Origin: Paraburkholderia youngii
GTDB lineage: Bacteria > Pseudomonadota > Gammaproteobacteria > Burkholderiales > Burkholderiaceae
Direction of reading: 5' to 3'
DNA: 64,000 nucleotides
Assembly (NCBI RefSeq): GCF_013366925.1
Contig: NZ_JAALDK010000001.1
Span: 5,015,165 to 5,079,164 of the forward strand
The position numbers and the translations under genes are program-made. Of the stretch, positions 8,566 to 15,907 are shown one piece after another (the first letter of the stretch is position 1; each line of letters opens with the position of its first letter). Below the pieces are notes generated by a model. The model searched no databases, was not told the origin of the DNA, and saw only the letters and a program-made list of their open reading frames with translations.

Positions 8566-8868
8566 TCACTGCGCGATGGAGCGCCGCACATTGCGGGCAA
8601 TCCACGCCGCGGCACCGGAGCGGCCCGCGATCGACAGCGTACGGCGCGGCCCCAGCACGATGCCGCCGACGACCAAGGCGAGCAGCAACGCGACATGCGG
8701 CGCCTCGGCGAGCGACGCGAGCACCGTCCTGACCGGGAAGCGCGACGCCGCGCGCGCCGCGGGCAACGCGGCAGTCCGGTTCGCCACTACCAGGGCGGTT
8801 CGCGATGCCTCCATGCGTTCCAGAATGGTGAGCCGGGCAAGCTCGTTTGCGTGACTTGGCTGACTCAT
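8566..8868 (-). CDS. Small membrane-associated protein paired with YqjE-like gene
   Basis: The 100-residue protein has a single hydrophobic segment (APHVALLLALVVGGIVLG) with basic residues after it, and an N-terminal helix MSQPSHANELARLTILERMEASRTALVVANR. The ATG overlaps the stop of the upstream YqjE-like gene (ATGA), indicating translational coupling. In many proteobacteria YqjE is followed by a small YqjK-type protein; position and topology fit that role, but the sequence match is not one I can confirm. It converges with the binding-protein gene, whose stop is 4 bases away. Confidence 0.7.
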   Translation of the reverse strand: MSQPSHANELARLTILERMEASRTALVVANRTAALPAARAASRFPVRTVLASLAEAPHVALLLALVVGGIVLGPRRTLSIAGRSGAAAWIARNVRRSIAQ

Positions 8869-9239
8869 TTGAGCGACTCCCTGAGAGCGTCGAGATCGGA
8901 GTGAATCTCGGCCTTGAGCACGTGAAGCGATTGCGCCGGTTTTTGCGCCCGCAAGACCAGTAAGGACACGATGCACACGAGCAGCCAAGCGGCAGCCACG
9001 CCCCACACCACCGCAAGAAAGTAAGGCGTCTGCCACGCGGTGGCGATGATCGCGATGCAAATGAAGGACAGCGTGAACAGCCCCGCGACCGCCAACGCCA
9101 CGAGTGCGCTCAACTCGCGTACCAGGCGCTTTCGCGTCTCCTCGATTTCCAGCGCGAACAGTTCGCTATAGTCGGTGACGCGTTCGACGCAGAATCGCCC
9201 GACGTTGCGCCACCTCGTGACCTTCGCATGGATTGACAT
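8865..9239 (-). CDS. Phage-holin-like / YqjE family membrane protein
   Basis: The 124-residue protein has an amphipathic N-terminus (VTDYSELFALEIEETRKRLVRELS) followed by two membrane segments (ALVALAVAGLFTLSFICIAIIAT and YFLAVVWGVAAAWLLVCIVSLLVL). This layout matches the Phage_holin_3_6/YqjE family, which is chromosomal and not evidence of a prophage. YqjE-type proteins accompany ribosome-associated or inner-membrane stress proteins such as YqjD; YqjD itself is absent here. The start at 9239 follows a strong GAGGAGG site. It overlaps the next gene by 4 bases. Confidence 0.82.
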   Translation of the reverse strand: MSIHAKVTRWRNVGRFCVERVTDYSELFALEIEETRKRLVRELSALVALAVAGLFTLSFICIAIIATAWQTPYFLAVVWGVAAAWLLVCIVSLLVLRAQKPAQSLHVLKAEIHSDLDALRESLK

Positions 9240-9466
9240 TCCGTCCTCCTCACGATTCATTTGCGCCGGCTGCGATAAGCAAACACTTCGCTCCTCGGCC
9301 GACAGAGCGAAGCAGCACCAGCGTTGAACGCAGCGCAAGAGCCGGGCCCGCGCTGAACGCGATCGCACGCCGCGTGCCCGTAGCCGGATGGATGCCTTCA
9401 CGCGTTCGCGTTGGCGGCACAGAGCTTGCTCGAACAGGGGAGATCAATTCGCTCGCCGAGGACAGC

Positions 9467-9877
9467 ATGACCCCGCTCCCCCCAACCGATCACACTGACC
9501 ACACCGCCGGCTCCGGCATCGGCGAGACCGGCTCCGATATGGCTACCGCGGACGGACGCGCGATGCCGGCCGCGCGCGACGAGCGCGGCTCCCACCACGC
9601 GATGCATGACGCGCACCGCGGCGCGCTGATCACGGTGACCACGCATCGGAACTCGCGAGGCGCCTGGATCGCCGACGTGTCGATTTCCCGCGACGGTCGA
9701 CCGATGGAGATACCGGCCAATCTGGCCAACGCGGAGCCCGTGACGCCTGAATGGCTCACCGAGGAGGAAGCGTTGCGCGCCGGCATCGAACAGGGTCGCT
9801 ATCTGATCGACCGGACTCTGGGCGAGCACGCCGCCACCCTGTCGGCGTCGCAGCCGCGCCGCGACGACGAGCGATAA
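9467..9877 (+). CDS. Hypothetical protein (136 aa)
   Basis: The protein has a poorly conserved polar N-terminus and a compact C-terminal domain: ALITVTTHRNSRGAWIADVSISRDGRPMEIP, then WLTEEEALRAGIEQGRYLIDRTLG. The pattern of three strands and a helix resembles small DUF families found in Burkholderia stress clusters, but I cannot name one with certainty. The start at 9467 has a GAGGACAG site. It is 28 bases upstream of the next gene and probably co-transcribed with it. Confidence 0.72.
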   Translation: MTPLPPTDHTDHTAGSGIGETGSDMATADGRAMPAARDERGSHHAMHDAHRGALITVTTHRNSRGAWIADVSISRDGRPMEIPANLANAEPVTPEWLTEEEALRAGIEQGRYLIDRTLGEHAATLSASQPRRDDER

Positions 9878-9904
9878 GCACGGCCCGATTCGGAGGAAAC
9901 TCAC

Positions 9905-10318
9905 ATGCTACTGAGCGATGAAGAACTGGCGCGGCTGGAAGGTGTCGAGCCGTTCCTGCGGGAAGAAGCCAGAAGCGCTCTTCCCGCCGACGCCGATTAC
10001 GAAGTTCTCGCCGAACTGCACGAGCATTTGCAGCCCGGATTACGCATTCGTGTGCCGGCCGGTCCGGACATCGCGATGGAACCGCGAGTGCCGCCCTACC
10101 CGCTCGATCTGTTCGTCGGCTTGCCGCTCGACGAGCTGCGCGACGTCGCCAACGATGAAGGCGCGGCACGCGAAGCGGCGCTCGCCCGCTTCGCCACGAC
10201 ATTCGCCCCAAGGCTGCAGCGAGCGATCGCCGCGCTGACACCGCACCGGATCGATCTCGCGGCAGGGGTGCAAAGCGAGCGCGGAACGCTCACGGTGATG
10301 CTGGAGCCGGTGCGCTGA
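9905..10318 (+). CDS. Hypothetical protein (137 aa)
   Basis: The soluble 137-residue protein begins MLLSDEELARLEGVEPFLREEARS and has no signal, membrane segment or familiar motif. It is acidic, with a helical centre (LDELRDVANDEGAAREAALARFATTFAPRLQRAIAAL) and a final strand GTLTVMLEPVR. A GGAGGAAACTCAC ribosome region lies before ATG. It forms a two-gene unit with the upstream gene. Function unknown. Confidence 0.72.
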   Translation: MLLSDEELARLEGVEPFLREEARSALPADADYEVLAELHEHLQPGLRIRVPAGPDIAMEPRVPPYPLDLFVGLPLDELRDVANDEGAAREAALARFATTFAPRLQRAIAALTPHRIDLAAGVQSERGTLTVMLEPVR

Positions 10319-10352
10319 CGCGTGAGCCGCACGCGCGCATGTCGCAACCGCG

Positions 10353-10598
10353 TTAATCGTCGCTATCGAGCCCGCCTGGCGGCGGCCCGATCGTGATGCC
10401 CGCGCCCGAACCTTTGGGAGTCCCCGGCGGATAGGCATCGGTTGCGGTCTCAGGCGGAACGTCCGCGACGCAGCGGCTCGCATCGCCGCCGCGCAGACAT
10501 TGCTCGAAACGGTCCGCCTCCTGCGGCGAGCGAAATTGGTAGATCTTGCTGGCAACCTGCACCTGCGTGTCCGACAGTCGCTTCGACAGTGATTCCAT
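10353..10598 (-). CDS. Small hypothetical protein (81 aa)
   Basis: The protein starts MESLSKRLSDTQVQVASKIYQFRSPQEADRFEQCLRGGD and ends in a Pro/Gly-rich tail. Two GTG codons stand directly before the ATG, but the AAGGAG site has the best spacing to ATG 10598. The helical N-terminal half with a FRSPQEADRFEQCL stretch suggests a small protein-binding domain; no family is recognised. It converges with the gene ending at 10318. Confidence 0.65.
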   Translation of the reverse strand: MESLSKRLSDTQVQVASKIYQFRSPQEADRFEQCLRGGDASRCVADVPPETATDAYPPGTPKGSGAGITIGPPPGGLDSDD

Positions 10599-10665
10599 CA
10601 CCACTCCTTTTTGCTCGTAGATCTATCGCCACGAGCAATGCGCGCGCCACCTCTTCATCAGAGGC

Positions 10666-12075
10666 CTAGCGCGCCGCGCTCAACCGTCTTGCGTCCGCGA
10701 TGCCGACCGCGGCCCGCAAGTCGTCAGGATGAACCATTAATTCCCGAACTTCGCGCAGCGTCGCGTACTGGTCGAGCACCGTCCGCCATCTCGGCGATTC
10801 GAGCAACTGATGCCACACCGGTTCGAGATCCGCGCAGTCGGCGTCGCGTCCGTCCGCCAGCGCACCTGCGAAATCGAGGCTGGCCTGGGCCGACAGCAGC
10901 TGCATCCGGCTCGCGGGACTCAGCACGCGCGGCGCCGCTTCGACGGGAGCGTCACAGCAATAGAGCACGGTGCTGCGAAGACCGGTTGCGTCGCTCGTCA
11001 GCGCGGCAAGCGACGCGCCGCTCAAATGCACCGTCCCCTGCTGCGTGCGAAACGAGTAGACGGTGTGCGGCTCCGCGTGCGCCAGCAGCGTCAGTCCGCG
11101 CACGAGCCGCGGCAGATCGGTGGTGGCCGCGTCGACCGATGCCTTCGCTTCGACGAGCAGGCATACGTCCCACGCCGCTGCGTCGGCCGGGGGCTGTGCC
11201 TGGCGCAGCAGCACCACATCCCATTCGGTTTTGGCGCGCTCATGGCTTGCGGGTATCGCGGCCGGCACGCGCATCGAGTTCACGACGCGGTAGGTGGCGA
11301 CCGCTCCCTGAGCGTCATTGAGGCGCTGCGCGAGCGCGTCGAGTGCATCGGCGGCCAACGCTTCGACCGCGGCGCCGCGCTGCTTCGAACTCAAGCCTCG
11401 CTCGACCGCGGTCGAGCTTCCCGGGCGCGGCCCCTGACGATCCCACAGCGTCTGGTAGTGGCGCACGCGCTCGTCGGAGGTCAGCGCGTCAAGGCGCCGT
11501 AAGCGCTGCAGCGCGGCACTCTCCAGCAATTGCGCGAGGCCGCGTTGCAGCGCCGCGTCGTGCGCGATTTGCGGCGTATCGATGCAAGTTTGCACGGCTT
11601 CGGCCAGTTCGGGCCACGCTTCGGCGACCGCGAGCGCGTGCAGACGCGCCAGCGCGTCGCGTTGCGGACCGGGGAGCAGCCGCTGCTGTTTGGCCGGATG
11701 CGCGATCGCATTGACGGCCGCGTAGATTAGCCGGCGATCGACGCTCGCGTGCGCGGCCAGCGACGCGTACTCCCGCACCACCGCGCTGCGATGCCGTAGC
11801 AGCATCGCCTGAAACACCGGGTCGCCGGCTTCCTCGCGCAGCGCCTCGCGGATCATGCGCGCCAGCGCCTCGACGAAGAAGCGCCGGTTCGCCGCATCCG
11901 GCGCCTCGCCACGCGCGCTCGCCTCGCGAGCCTGCTCGATCGCGAGCGCGAGCACGGTGGCGGGACTCGCTTGCGGCGTCGGCGCGCAGACGGCCGCGAG
12001 CGCCGGCAGGCGATAGCGGCGCACGACAGCGTCGAGCATCTCGTCGAGCAACGAAGGCGATGGCGTCACGGACAT
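10666..12075 (-). CDS. Candidate PD-(D/E)XK nuclease-fold protein
   Basis: The 469-residue protein is not one I can name. Residues 231-311 read like a PD-(D/E)XK core: helix KQRGAAVEALAADALDAL with Glu238, strand TEWDVVLL with Asp286, then CLLVEAKAS giving Glu309-x-Lys311, followed by a helix and strand HTVYSF. The Asp-to-ExK spacing of 23 residues fits the family. The N-terminal 220 residues are all helical and alanine-rich. There is no signal or membrane segment. It is divergent from the YihY gene (178 bases apart). The fold assignment is inference from motif order; activity and substrate are unknown. Start 12075 is the ATG after the last stop-free non-conserved stretch. Confidence 0.6.
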   Translation of the reverse strand: MSVTPSPSLLDEMLDAVVRRYRLPALAAVCAPTPQASPATVLALAIEQAREASARGEAPDAANRRFFVEALARMIREALREEAGDPVFQAMLLRHRSAVVREYASLAAHASVDRRLIYAAVNAIAHPAKQQRLLPGPQRDALARLHALAVAEAWPELAEAVQTCIDTPQIAHDAALQRGLAQLLESAALQRLRRLDALTSDERVRHYQTLWDRQGPRPGSSTAVERGLSSKQRGAAVEALAADALDALAQRLNDAQGAVATYRVVNSMRVPAAIPASHERAKTEWDVVLLRQAQPPADAAAWDVCLLVEAKASVDAATTDLPRLVRGLTLLAHAEPHTVYSFRTQQGTVHLSGASLAALTSDATGLRSTVLYCCDAPVEAAPRVLSPASRMQLLSAQASLDFAGALADGRDADCADLEPVWHQLLESPRWRTVLDQYATLREVRELMVHPDDLRAAVGIADARRLSAAR

Positions 12076-12253
12076 AGCGATATGTCGATAAGTTGGCGAA
12101 ATAACTTTACCTGAAGGTTCGGTGCGGCGCGCGGACCGGCACGGGCCGCTCGCGGCTGGCGCGCGTCGTGCTGCATCAGCGCTCGACGGAGCCACTTTAT
12201 CGTCGCGGCAGCGCGAGGCGAGCGTTCGCGCGCTGCCGCAAGCCGAGGACAGC

Positions 12254-13156
12254 ATGTCAGCACCGCAACCGAAAACCGCAGCGAGACCCGCTCGCTGGCG
12301 CCACACGATCAACGTCGCGAGCGACGCCGCCAGCCGCTTTCTGTCGGACCGATGCGCGATGCTCGGCGCCAGCATCGCGTTCTATTCGGCGTTCTCGCTA
12401 GCGCCCACGCTGCTGCTCGTGCTCGCGGTCATCGGCTGGATCTTCGGCCGCGATGCCGCGCAGGGGCGGCTTTTCGAGCAGGCGCGGCAGCTGGTCGGCA
12501 ACGACGCGGCGCACGCGATGCAGGACATCGTCGCCCACGCGCACTACGCGGGCGGCAGCGGCGTCGCCGCGGCGTTCTCGATCGCGCTGCTGCTGGTCGG
12601 CGCGTCGGCCACGTTTTCATCGTTGAATACCGCGCTCGACATCGTGTTTGCCGCGCACCCGCGCAAAGGCATTGCCGGGCTGGCGCTGCTGGTGCGCGCG
12701 CGGCTCGTATCGATCGGTCTGCTTATCGGGCTCAGCTTTCTGCTGGTCGTGTCGCTCGTCGTCGATGCGGCGATTCAGACCCTCGGCGGTGCGCTGTTCG
12801 GCAATTCGGCGCTGGGCATCGTTGCCGACGTGCTGCAATCGTTACTCGGTTTCGTCATTCTGGCCGTCGGGCTCGGCGCGCTGATCAAGTGGCTGCCCGA
12901 CGCGGCGGTGCCGTTGCGCCCCGCGCTCGTGGGCGGCAGCATCGCGAGCCTGCTGTTCACGGCGGGCCGGCATCTGTTCAGCTTCTATCTCGTGCATGCG
13001 GGCACGGCGGGCGTGTTCGGCGCGGCCGGCTCGCTCGCGGTGCTGATGATGTGGCTGTACTTCTGCGCGGCGGTGTTCCTGTTCGGCGCGGAAGTCACCG
13101 CGTCGCTGTGCCGGGATGCGGCCTCCGCCGCTCATCCCGGGCTTCGGCGAGCATGA
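12254..13156 (+). CDS. YihY/BrkB family inner-membrane protein
   Basis: The 300-residue protein has about six membrane segments and the family signature near the N-terminus (FLSDRCAMLGASIAFYSAFSLAPTLLLVLAVIGWIFG), plus ATFSSLNTALDIVF and AGSLAVLMMWLYFCAAVFLFGAEVTA. The family was once called ribonuclease BN by mistake; it is now regarded as a membrane transporter or channel of unknown substrate. The start at 12254 has a GAGGACAG site, the same sequence as before the gene at 9467. An AT-rich intergenic region follows. Confidence 0.9.
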   Translation: MSAPQPKTAARPARWRHTINVASDAASRFLSDRCAMLGASIAFYSAFSLAPTLLLVLAVIGWIFGRDAAQGRLFEQARQLVGNDAAHAMQDIVAHAHYAGGSGVAAAFSIALLLVGASATFSSLNTALDIVFAAHPRKGIAGLALLVRARLVSIGLLIGLSFLLVVSLVVDAAIQTLGGALFGNSALGIVADVLQSLLGFVILAVGLGALIKWLPDAAVPLRPALVGGSIASLLFTAGRHLFSFYLVHAGTAGVFGAAGSLAVLMMWLYFCAAVFLFGAEVTASLCRDAASAAHPGLRRA

Positions 13157-13458
13157 AACCGTTCCGCGCACAAAACGGCATTCCCATAAACTCTATAAAA
13201 ATTGGCTCGCGAAAAATCCAGATAAATATTACAAAAACGCCGCCAATAAACCGACAATTACATTTGCCCGACATTAGTAATGCATGACGAATTCAGCACG
13301 AATATTGCTGTGCGCATTAACACGGAGAAAACGGCCTCAACCATGCAAACGCTTAATGCTCGGCGTACACTCGCCGGGAAGCGCTTGCCATAAGGCGCAA
13401 GGGCTGCGGTTCCGGCCGCGATCAAACGCGGATTTGTGAATACTCAGGAGGACAATCA
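13157..13458. other. AT-rich intergenic region before MFS gene
   Basis: These 302 bases are clearly richer in A and T than the surroundings, especially 13180-13330. A CAGCA/TGCTG inverted repeat with a 7-base spacer lies near 13295. I see no gene; it should contain the promoter of the MFS gene. Confidence 0.5.
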
Positions 13459-14712
13459 ATGAGCTGGACTCGGGAACAGAGAAACGTCACGATCGCCGCC
13501 TATCTAGGCTGGACGCTCGACGCATTCGATTTCTTTCTGATGGTGTTCGTATTGAAAGATATCGCACAGGAATTCAATACGGACATTCCGTCGGTCGCGG
13601 TTGCGATCATGCTGACCCTGATGATGCGCCCGCTCGGCGCATTGATTTTCGGCTGGCTCGCCGACAAATACGGCCGCCGTCCGACGCTGATGGTCAACAT
13701 CGGGTGCTTCTCGTTGCTCGAACTGCTGTCCGGTCTGTCGCCCAACCTGATGACGCTGCTCGTGCTGCGCGCGCTGTTCGGTATCGCGATGGGCGGCGAA
13801 TGGGGTGTCGGCGGCGCGCTGACCATGGAAACCGTGCCGCCGAAATCGCGCGGCATCGTCTCGGGTCTGCTGCAGGCCGGTTATCCGAGCGGCTATCTGC
13901 TCGCGTCGATCGTGTTCGGCGTGTTCTATCAATACATCGGCTGGCGCGGCATGTTCTTCGTCGGCGTGCTGCCGGCGCTGCTCGTGCTGTACATTCGCGC
14001 GCACGTGCCGGAGTCGCCCGCGTTCCAGACGCTCGAAAAGAAGGTACGTCCGGGCCTCGTCGCGACGCTCAAGCAGAACATCGGCCTGTCGATCTACGCG
14101 ATCATCCTGATGACCGCGTTCAACTTCTTCTCGCACGGCTCGCAGGATCTGTATCCGACTTTCCTGCGCGTCCAGCTCAAGTTCGATCCGCACACCGTGT
14201 CGTGGATCACGATCGTCCTGAACATCGGCGCGATCTGCGGGGGACTGTTCTTCGGCTGGGCATCGGAGAAGATCGGCCGCAAGCGCGCGATCTTCATCGC
14301 CGCGCTGATCGCGCTGCCGGTGCTGCCGGTATGGGCGTTCTCGACCACGCCGTTTCTGCTCGCGCTCGGCGCATTCCTGATGCAGATCTCGGTGCAAGGC
14401 GCGTGGGGCGTGATTCCGGTGCACCTGAACGAAATCTCGCCCGATGAAATCCGCGCGACCTTCCCCGGTCTCGTGTACCAGCTGGGCAATCTGATCGCGT
14501 CGGTCAACGGTCCGATGCAATCGAAGATCGCCGAGATGCACGACAACAACTACGCGCTCGTGATGGCCGTCGTAATCGGCATCGTCGCGATCGTGATCTG
14601 CGCGCTGATTCCGTTCAGCCGCGAACGCCGCGGCATCGACATGACGCAGTCCGCGCGCGAGATCGTCGGCGCGGGATCGACGGGCGGCGCGGTCGGAGGA
14701 CAGCGCATATAA
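13459..14712 (+). CDS. MFS transporter, SHS/lactate-permease-like
   Basis: The 417-residue protein has twelve predicted membrane segments. Family landmarks are GWTLDAFDFFLMVF in the first segment, GWLADKYGRRPTLM in the 2-3 loop, and ALFGIAMGGEWGVGGALTMETVP, which is typical of the sialate:H+ symporter group including bacterial and yeast lactate/pyruvate permeases. It likely imports a carboxylate with protons. An AGGAGG site precedes ATG. The C-terminal tail after SRERRGIDM is Gly-rich and cytoplasmic. The downstream TetR gene is separate, with 278 bases between. Confidence 0.87.
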   Translation: MSWTREQRNVTIAAYLGWTLDAFDFFLMVFVLKDIAQEFNTDIPSVAVAIMLTLMMRPLGALIFGWLADKYGRRPTLMVNIGCFSLLELLSGLSPNLMTLLVLRALFGIAMGGEWGVGGALTMETVPPKSRGIVSGLLQAGYPSGYLLASIVFGVFYQYIGWRGMFFVGVLPALLVLYIRAHVPESPAFQTLEKKVRPGLVATLKQNIGLSIYAIILMTAFNFFSHGSQDLYPTFLRVQLKFDPHTVSWITIVLNIGAICGGLFFGWASEKIGRKRAIFIAALIALPVLPVWAFSTTPFLLALGAFLMQISVQGAWGVIPVHLNEISPDEIRATFPGLVYQLGNLIASVNGPMQSKIAEMHDNNYALVMAVVIGIVAIVICALIPFSRERRGIDMTQSAREIVGAGSTGGAVGGQRI

Positions 14713-14927
14713 CCGCTTCGGGCGTTCGAATGAACGCCTGGCGCCCATCAAATCGCAACGCAATACGAGGCCGTGCCGATTCGCCCGGAACGGCCTTTCC
14801 ATTTCCGACGCGGTATCACGAGCCGCGCTTCGCAAGCACCGCTTTCGTCAGATCTTCTAGAGGAGTTAGTCGAGCCCGCTGCTTGCTCGCACCGTCCCTC
14901 CCTTTTTATCCTGCAAAAAACGATTGT

Positions 14928-14945
14928 TTCAAATATCAATTTGAA
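14928..14945. promoter_or_regulatory. Perfect 18-bp palindrome, likely TetR operator
   Basis: TTCAAAT-ATCA-ATTTGAA is a perfect inverted repeat with 7-bp arms, 46 bases upstream of the TetR start codon, in a locally AT-rich patch. Size, symmetry and position match an operator for an autoregulated TetR dimer. I do not see a second copy in the other gaps of the operon. Confidence 0.7.
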
Positions 14946-14990
14946 TCGCGTGTTTGCGAGCCGGCGGCGCCGGCAACTGGGAGACGCAAC

Positions 14991-15782
14991 ATGGCAGTTC
15001 GCACCACGGGCCGGCATGCCGGCGATACGAAGTCACGCATTCTCGACGCCGCGGAGACGCTGTTCATCGAATGCGGTTATGAGGCGCTATCGCTGCGCCA
15101 GATCACTTCGCGCGCCGAAGTCAATCTCGCGGCGGTCAACTATCACTTCGGCCACAAGGAATCGCTGATTCATTCGATGCTGTCGCGCCGGCTCGATCCG
15201 CTGAACGAGGAGCGCGTAAAGCTCATCGACCGCTTCGACGCGATGCTCGGCGCGCGCCTGAGCTGCGAGCACGTGCTCGGCGCGATGTTCATTCCGGCTC
15301 TGCGTCTGTCGCGCGATCCGCGTGTCGGCGGCAAAGCGTTCCTGCGCCTGCTCGGGCGTGCGTACACCGATCCGTCGTCGTTCATCCGCGCCTTTCTGAA
15401 CGCGCATTACGAGTCGGTGGCGATGCGCTTCTTCGACACGTTCCAGCGCGCGCTGCCGCATCTGCCGCGCGAGGAGCTCGGCTGGCGGCTGCACTTCGCG
15501 ATCGGCGCGCTGTCGGGCGTGCTCGCCGGCACCGATACCGACAGCCTGATTGGCGAGTTCTCGCAAGGCAAGCCGATGAACGATCTGCAGATGATCGCAC
15601 GCCTCGCGTCGCTGATCGTCGCCACGCTGAAGGCGCCGCTGCCGGACGGCACGCAACTGGCCGCATTCGCGGCGGTGCTCGGCGATGCGACCGACGACCA
15701 CGGCGCGCTCGGCACGTTAGCTAGCGCGCACCGAGACACCGGCGGCGAGGCGGCTGCGTGCGCCGCGGCATGTGACGCGTAG
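14991..15782 (+). CDS. TetR-family regulator of fatty-acid degradation operon
   Basis: The 263-residue protein has the TetR helix-turn-helix (TKSRILDAAETLFIECGYEALSLRQITSRAEVNLAAVNYHFGHKESLIHSML, residues about 13-62). The C-terminal ligand domain resembles PsrA/FadR-type TetR proteins that sense acyl-CoA or fatty acids (LGRAYTDPSSFIRAFLNAHYESVAMRFFDTFQRALPHL). It heads an operon of beta-oxidation genes, so it is probably their repressor, released by a fatty acyl ligand. The start at 14991 has a GGGAG site; the longer open frame upstream crosses the operator and was rejected. The tail after residue 220 is low complexity. Confidence 0.88.
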   Translation: MAVRTTGRHAGDTKSRILDAAETLFIECGYEALSLRQITSRAEVNLAAVNYHFGHKESLIHSMLSRRLDPLNEERVKLIDRFDAMLGARLSCEHVLGAMFIPALRLSRDPRVGGKAFLRLLGRAYTDPSSFIRAFLNAHYESVAMRFFDTFQRALPHLPREELGWRLHFAIGALSGVLAGTDTDSLIGEFSQGKPMNDLQMIARLASLIVATLKAPLPDGTQLAAFAAVLGDATDDHGALGTLASAHRDTGGEAAACAAACDA

Positions 15783-15907
15783 CGCGGCTCACAGGTGGCC
15801 CGGCGATTGCATCACCACAGAAAAGGCAGCGAGGAAATCAGCAGAGCGCGAGCGGTCCGCGGCCGTGGGACGCACTCGCCCGCAGCATCGACAGAGGAGG
15901 AAGCATC

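Noticed and set aside
8865..9239. Prophage remnant suggested by a holin-like family name
   Set aside because: The Phage_holin_3_6/YqjE family is mostly chromosomal; no lysin, capsid or integrase genes are nearby.
12352..13287. 311-codon plus-strand open frame overlapping the YihY gene
   Set aside because: Out-of-frame shadow with an Arg-rich product; the membrane protein frame is clearly real.
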